Below are positions 62,290-64,000 of a stretch of 64,000 bases of DNA, in pieces. Each line of letters opens with the position of its first letter. The stretch's first letter is position 1. A program made the translations under genes and the position numbers. The notes beneath the pieces were generated by a model that ran no database searches, was not told the DNA's origin, and saw only the letters and a program-made list of their open reading frames with translations. The stretch comes from Bin80 sp965220365 (GTDB taxonomy: Bacteria; Bacteroidota; Rhodothermia; Rhodothermales; Bin80), in NCBI GenBank assembly GCA_965220365.1, contig OZ244823.1:2108001-2172000 (forward strand), in the 5' to 3' direction.

Positions 62290-63273
62290 TTAAAGCGTCA
62301 CCTCGGTGCCGAGTGTCATCTCACAGGCTCGTTTTTCCAAGAAGCTGGCCACTACGAGATCCTGGATCGCATTGCCCACGGACTTAAAAAAAGTGATTTC
62401 GGAATCATTGGTGCGACCTTGGATATGGCCGATCAGAACCTCTCCTAATTCCCCGTGAATATGTAACACGTCAAAATGTCCCTGTTGAATTGGTACGATA
62501 AGATCGCCAGCCTCTCTGAGGCATGCCTCGCGTTGATCTACAATCACCTTCGCTTGTGCTACTACGTCAGCAGGAATTTCCGTCATATCAGGTCGATAGG
62601 AGCCAATTCCATTAATATGTGTTCCCGGTGACAGATGTTGGGATGAAAAGACAGGGGTCATGGATGTTGTGGCAGTGCAGACGACATCCGCTTCGGCAAG
62701 CTCCCCCGGCTCCTTCGCTTTGGTCGCGGTGATGCCATGGCGGTGTTTTATTTTTTCTATGAACCTCTCTGTATTTTGGGGCGAGCGTCCAAAGACAATA
62801 ATTTTTTTGATCGGACGTACAGTACAGATCGCCTCCACCTGGGTATATGCCTGAACTCCAGTACCAAAGATTGCCAAAACGGATGACGCTGGGCGCGCGA
62901 GGACTTCCGTAGCCAATCCCGCACCTGCACCTGTTCGAAGAGACGTAATAGATTCACCATCCATAAGAGCAAGGGGAGTGCCTGTTTGTGCATCGCTAAG
63001 AGTCACAATGGCATGGATAAAGGGGAGTCCGCGCTCAGGGTTTGCTGGACTTACATTCACTACCTTCAAGCCGATCTGCGAATGATTTGCAGAGTAGGCC
63101 GGCATGAACAGTGCACGCTCTCCACGCTCCCCAATCGGCATATTCATACGTATGGGTACATTTGCACGTCCAGAGGAAAGTGCCTCAAAGCCTTCGCGCA
63201 TTAGGTCAATCGCTTCCCGCATAGATATTGCGGAAGCAATTTCTTTTCCTGAAAGTATTCGAAGTGTCGGCAT
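62290..63273 (-). CDS. Ornithine-cyclodeaminase-family protein, probable pyrroline-2-carboxylate reductase
   Basis: The 327-residue NAD(P)-dependent enzyme of the OCD/mu-crystallin family has MPAYSANHSQIGLKVV, DGESITSLRTGAGAGLAT and the cofactor-binding AIFGTGVQAYTQV. Its neighbour 7 bp upstream is a proline-racemase-family protein with a Thr active-site variant. In the known trans-3-hydroxy-L-proline pathway a dehydratase of that family makes pyrroline-2-carboxylate, which an OCD-family reductase converts to L-proline; the gene pair fits that. Ornithine cyclodeaminase or alanine dehydrogenase activity is the alternative. The ATG at 63273 fits the family better than the upstream 63396. Confidence 0.85.
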   Translation of the reverse strand: MPTLRILSGKEIASAISMREAIDLMREGFEALSSGRANVPIRMNMPIGERGERALFMPAYSANHSQIGLKVVNVSPANPERGLPFIHAIVTLSDAQTGTPLALMDGESITSLRTGAGAGLATEVLARPASSVLAIFGTGVQAYTQVEAICTVRPIKKIIVFGRSPQNTERFIEKIKHRHGITATKAKEPGELAEADVVCTATTSMTPVFSSQHLSPGTHINGIGSYRPDMTEIPADVVAQAKVIVDQREACLREAGDLIVPIQQGHFDVLHIHGELGEVLIGHIQGRTNDSEITFFKSVGNAIQDLVVASFLEKRACEMTLGTEVTL

Positions 63274-63280
63274 GATGAAT

Positions 63281-64000
63281 TTATCGGAGGAGAAATCCGT
63301 CTCGAAGGGGATCTTGAGGATCCAGGATAAATGTGTGTTGCCCCGTAATAAATGCGCGGCCTTCAATCTCGGGGATAATGGCTTTGTGTGGACCAAATCG
63401 AAGTTCCTCCGTAATCATTCCCGTGAAGGAACTGCCGATGATACTTTCAATGATAATCGGCTCATCAGGTGTGAGCTCTCCCCGTGCATGTAACAGCGCG
63501 AGTCGGCCACTCACCCCCGTTCCCGTAGGACTCCGGTCCACCTCACCATCTGCAAAAACGCAGACATGGCAACTGTGTGCATCCGATGATTTTGCGGCAC
63601 CAACGAAGACGGTTCCGTACAAGAAGCCCAGATCCGGTTCGTAGGGATGGACAATGGGCAGGTCGACGATGATTGCCTGCTTAACCATCTTCCCCACACG
63701 AATCAGATCGCTATAGTGCTTGGGGCTTGTTTCCAAACCAACTTCCTCAGCCTCTATATACGCATAGTATGCACCGCCGAAGCCGAGATCGTACCGGATT
63801 CGTCCTATATCCGGCAGATCAACGAATTGGTCCATGGCATGTGCGTAGGAAGGGACATTTCTGAAGCGGACGGATTGCACTTGCCCAGCTTCAATGCGTG
63901 CCCATGCAGTCACTAATCCTGCCGGGGTATCGATCAGGACTTGTGGTTCAGGGTCTGATTTTGGGAGCATTCCTGTTTCGAGAACCACTTTTGTTACGGC
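63281..64000 (-). CDS. Proline-racemase-family protein, probable trans-3-hydroxy-L-proline dehydratase (5' end beyond the window)
   Basis: The open frame runs off the right edge, so the N-terminal third, including the first catalytic residue, is missing. The visible part shows VVLETGMLPKSDPEPQV, VDTPAGLVTAW-like strands, DLGFGGAYYAYIEAEEVGL and, as second catalytic site, DRSPTGTGVSGRLALLHA. Proline racemases and hydroxyproline epimerases have Cys in DRSPCGTG; Thr at that place is characteristic of trans-3-hydroxy-L-proline dehydratases. This makes pyrroline-2-carboxylate, matching the adjacent reductase gene. Confidence 0.85.
   Translation of the reverse strand, partial: AVTKVVLETGMLPKSDPEPQVLIDTPAGLVTAWARIEAGQVQSVRFRNVPSYAHAMDQFVDLPDIGRIRYDLGFGGAYYAYIEAEEVGLETSPKHYSDLIRVGKMVKQAIIVDLPIVHPYEPDLGFLYGTVFVGAAKSSDAHSCHVCVFADGEVDRSPTGTGVSGRLALLHARGELTPDEPIIIESIIGSSFTGMITEELRFGPHKAIIPEIEGRAFITGQHTFILDPQDPLRDGFLLR

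Overview
The window looks like part of a chromosome from an uncultured, probably marine, member of the Rhodothermota/Bacteroidota group. The evidence is several secreted proteins ending in type IX secretion (T9SS) sorting domains with YPNPFN-type motifs, a PorV/PorQ-family barrel, TonB-dependent receptors with carboxypeptidase-regulatory-like N-termini, many LxGC/LGAC lipoproteins and tightly packed operons. The species cannot be named from the sequence alone.

Layout. 1-5.0 kb: a TonB receptor running off the left edge, thymidylate kinase, a lipoprotein, and an intact ISL3-family insertion sequence with imperfect inverted repeats and a perfect 8-bp target duplication. 5-9.8 kb: a large BNR/sortilin-like exoprotein, an M23 endopeptidase and a PduO-type cobalamin adenosyltransferase. 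9.8-11.3 kb: a two-gene restriction-modification system (Endonuclease VII-like HNH nuclease plus beta-class amino-methyltransferase). 11.4-15.6 kb: an orphan FecE/BtuD-like ATPase, a lipoprotein, a PAP2 phosphatase, Sua5, tRNA-Phe and tRNA-Asp with a strong terminator, and a voltage-gated channel. 16.0-19.5 kb: a cobalamin riboswitch, a BtuB-like receptor and a T9SS-anchored beta-propeller, plausibly a BtuG-like B12 capture system. 19.5-22.2 kb: a decayed ATPase gene, an outer-membrane protein and a core-type MetE. 22.4-33.3 kb: an FG-GAP exoprotein, then a four-gene operon of TonB receptor, 1133-aa T9SS cargo, PorV-like barrel and T9SS-tagged PGRP amidase. 33.3-34.1 kb: a SIS-domain protein.

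34.2-39.7 kb is a mobile-element zone. It holds a group II intron that has lost almost all of its reverse transcriptase, an Nramp-like transporter, an IS110/IS1111-type element whose transposase has an in-frame amber stop, a second DDE transposase, and several related short repeats.

39.7-46.5 kb holds carbohydrate genes (Gfo/Idh dehydrogenase, UlaG-like hydrolase, zinc alcohol dehydrogenase, FAH-family hydrolase, SDR) that fit non-phosphorylative L-fucose-type sugar oxidation, plus an ENPP-like phosphodiesterase. 46.6-51.9 kb: dusB overlapping antisense with a DUF445 gene at the end of an mlaEFD-HD-DUF445 operon. 52-53.3 kb: an orphan AAA ATPase. 53.6-58.3 kb: radA followed by an ECF sigma factor, a membrane anti-sigma-like protein and two secreted proteins that share a C-terminal coiled-coil module; one also carries 38-residue tandem repeats. 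58.7-64 kb: apt, ridA, an SDR with an altered active site, mnmA, a small lipoprotein, and a pair (ornithine-cyclodeaminase family plus proline-racemase family with a Thr active-site variant) that fits trans-3-hydroxy-L-proline catabolism.

Taken together: B12 acquisition and use is spread over 9-22 kb, envelope and secretion functions dominate, and catabolism points to algal or animal polymers (fucose-like sugars, hydroxyproline); that last point is inference.
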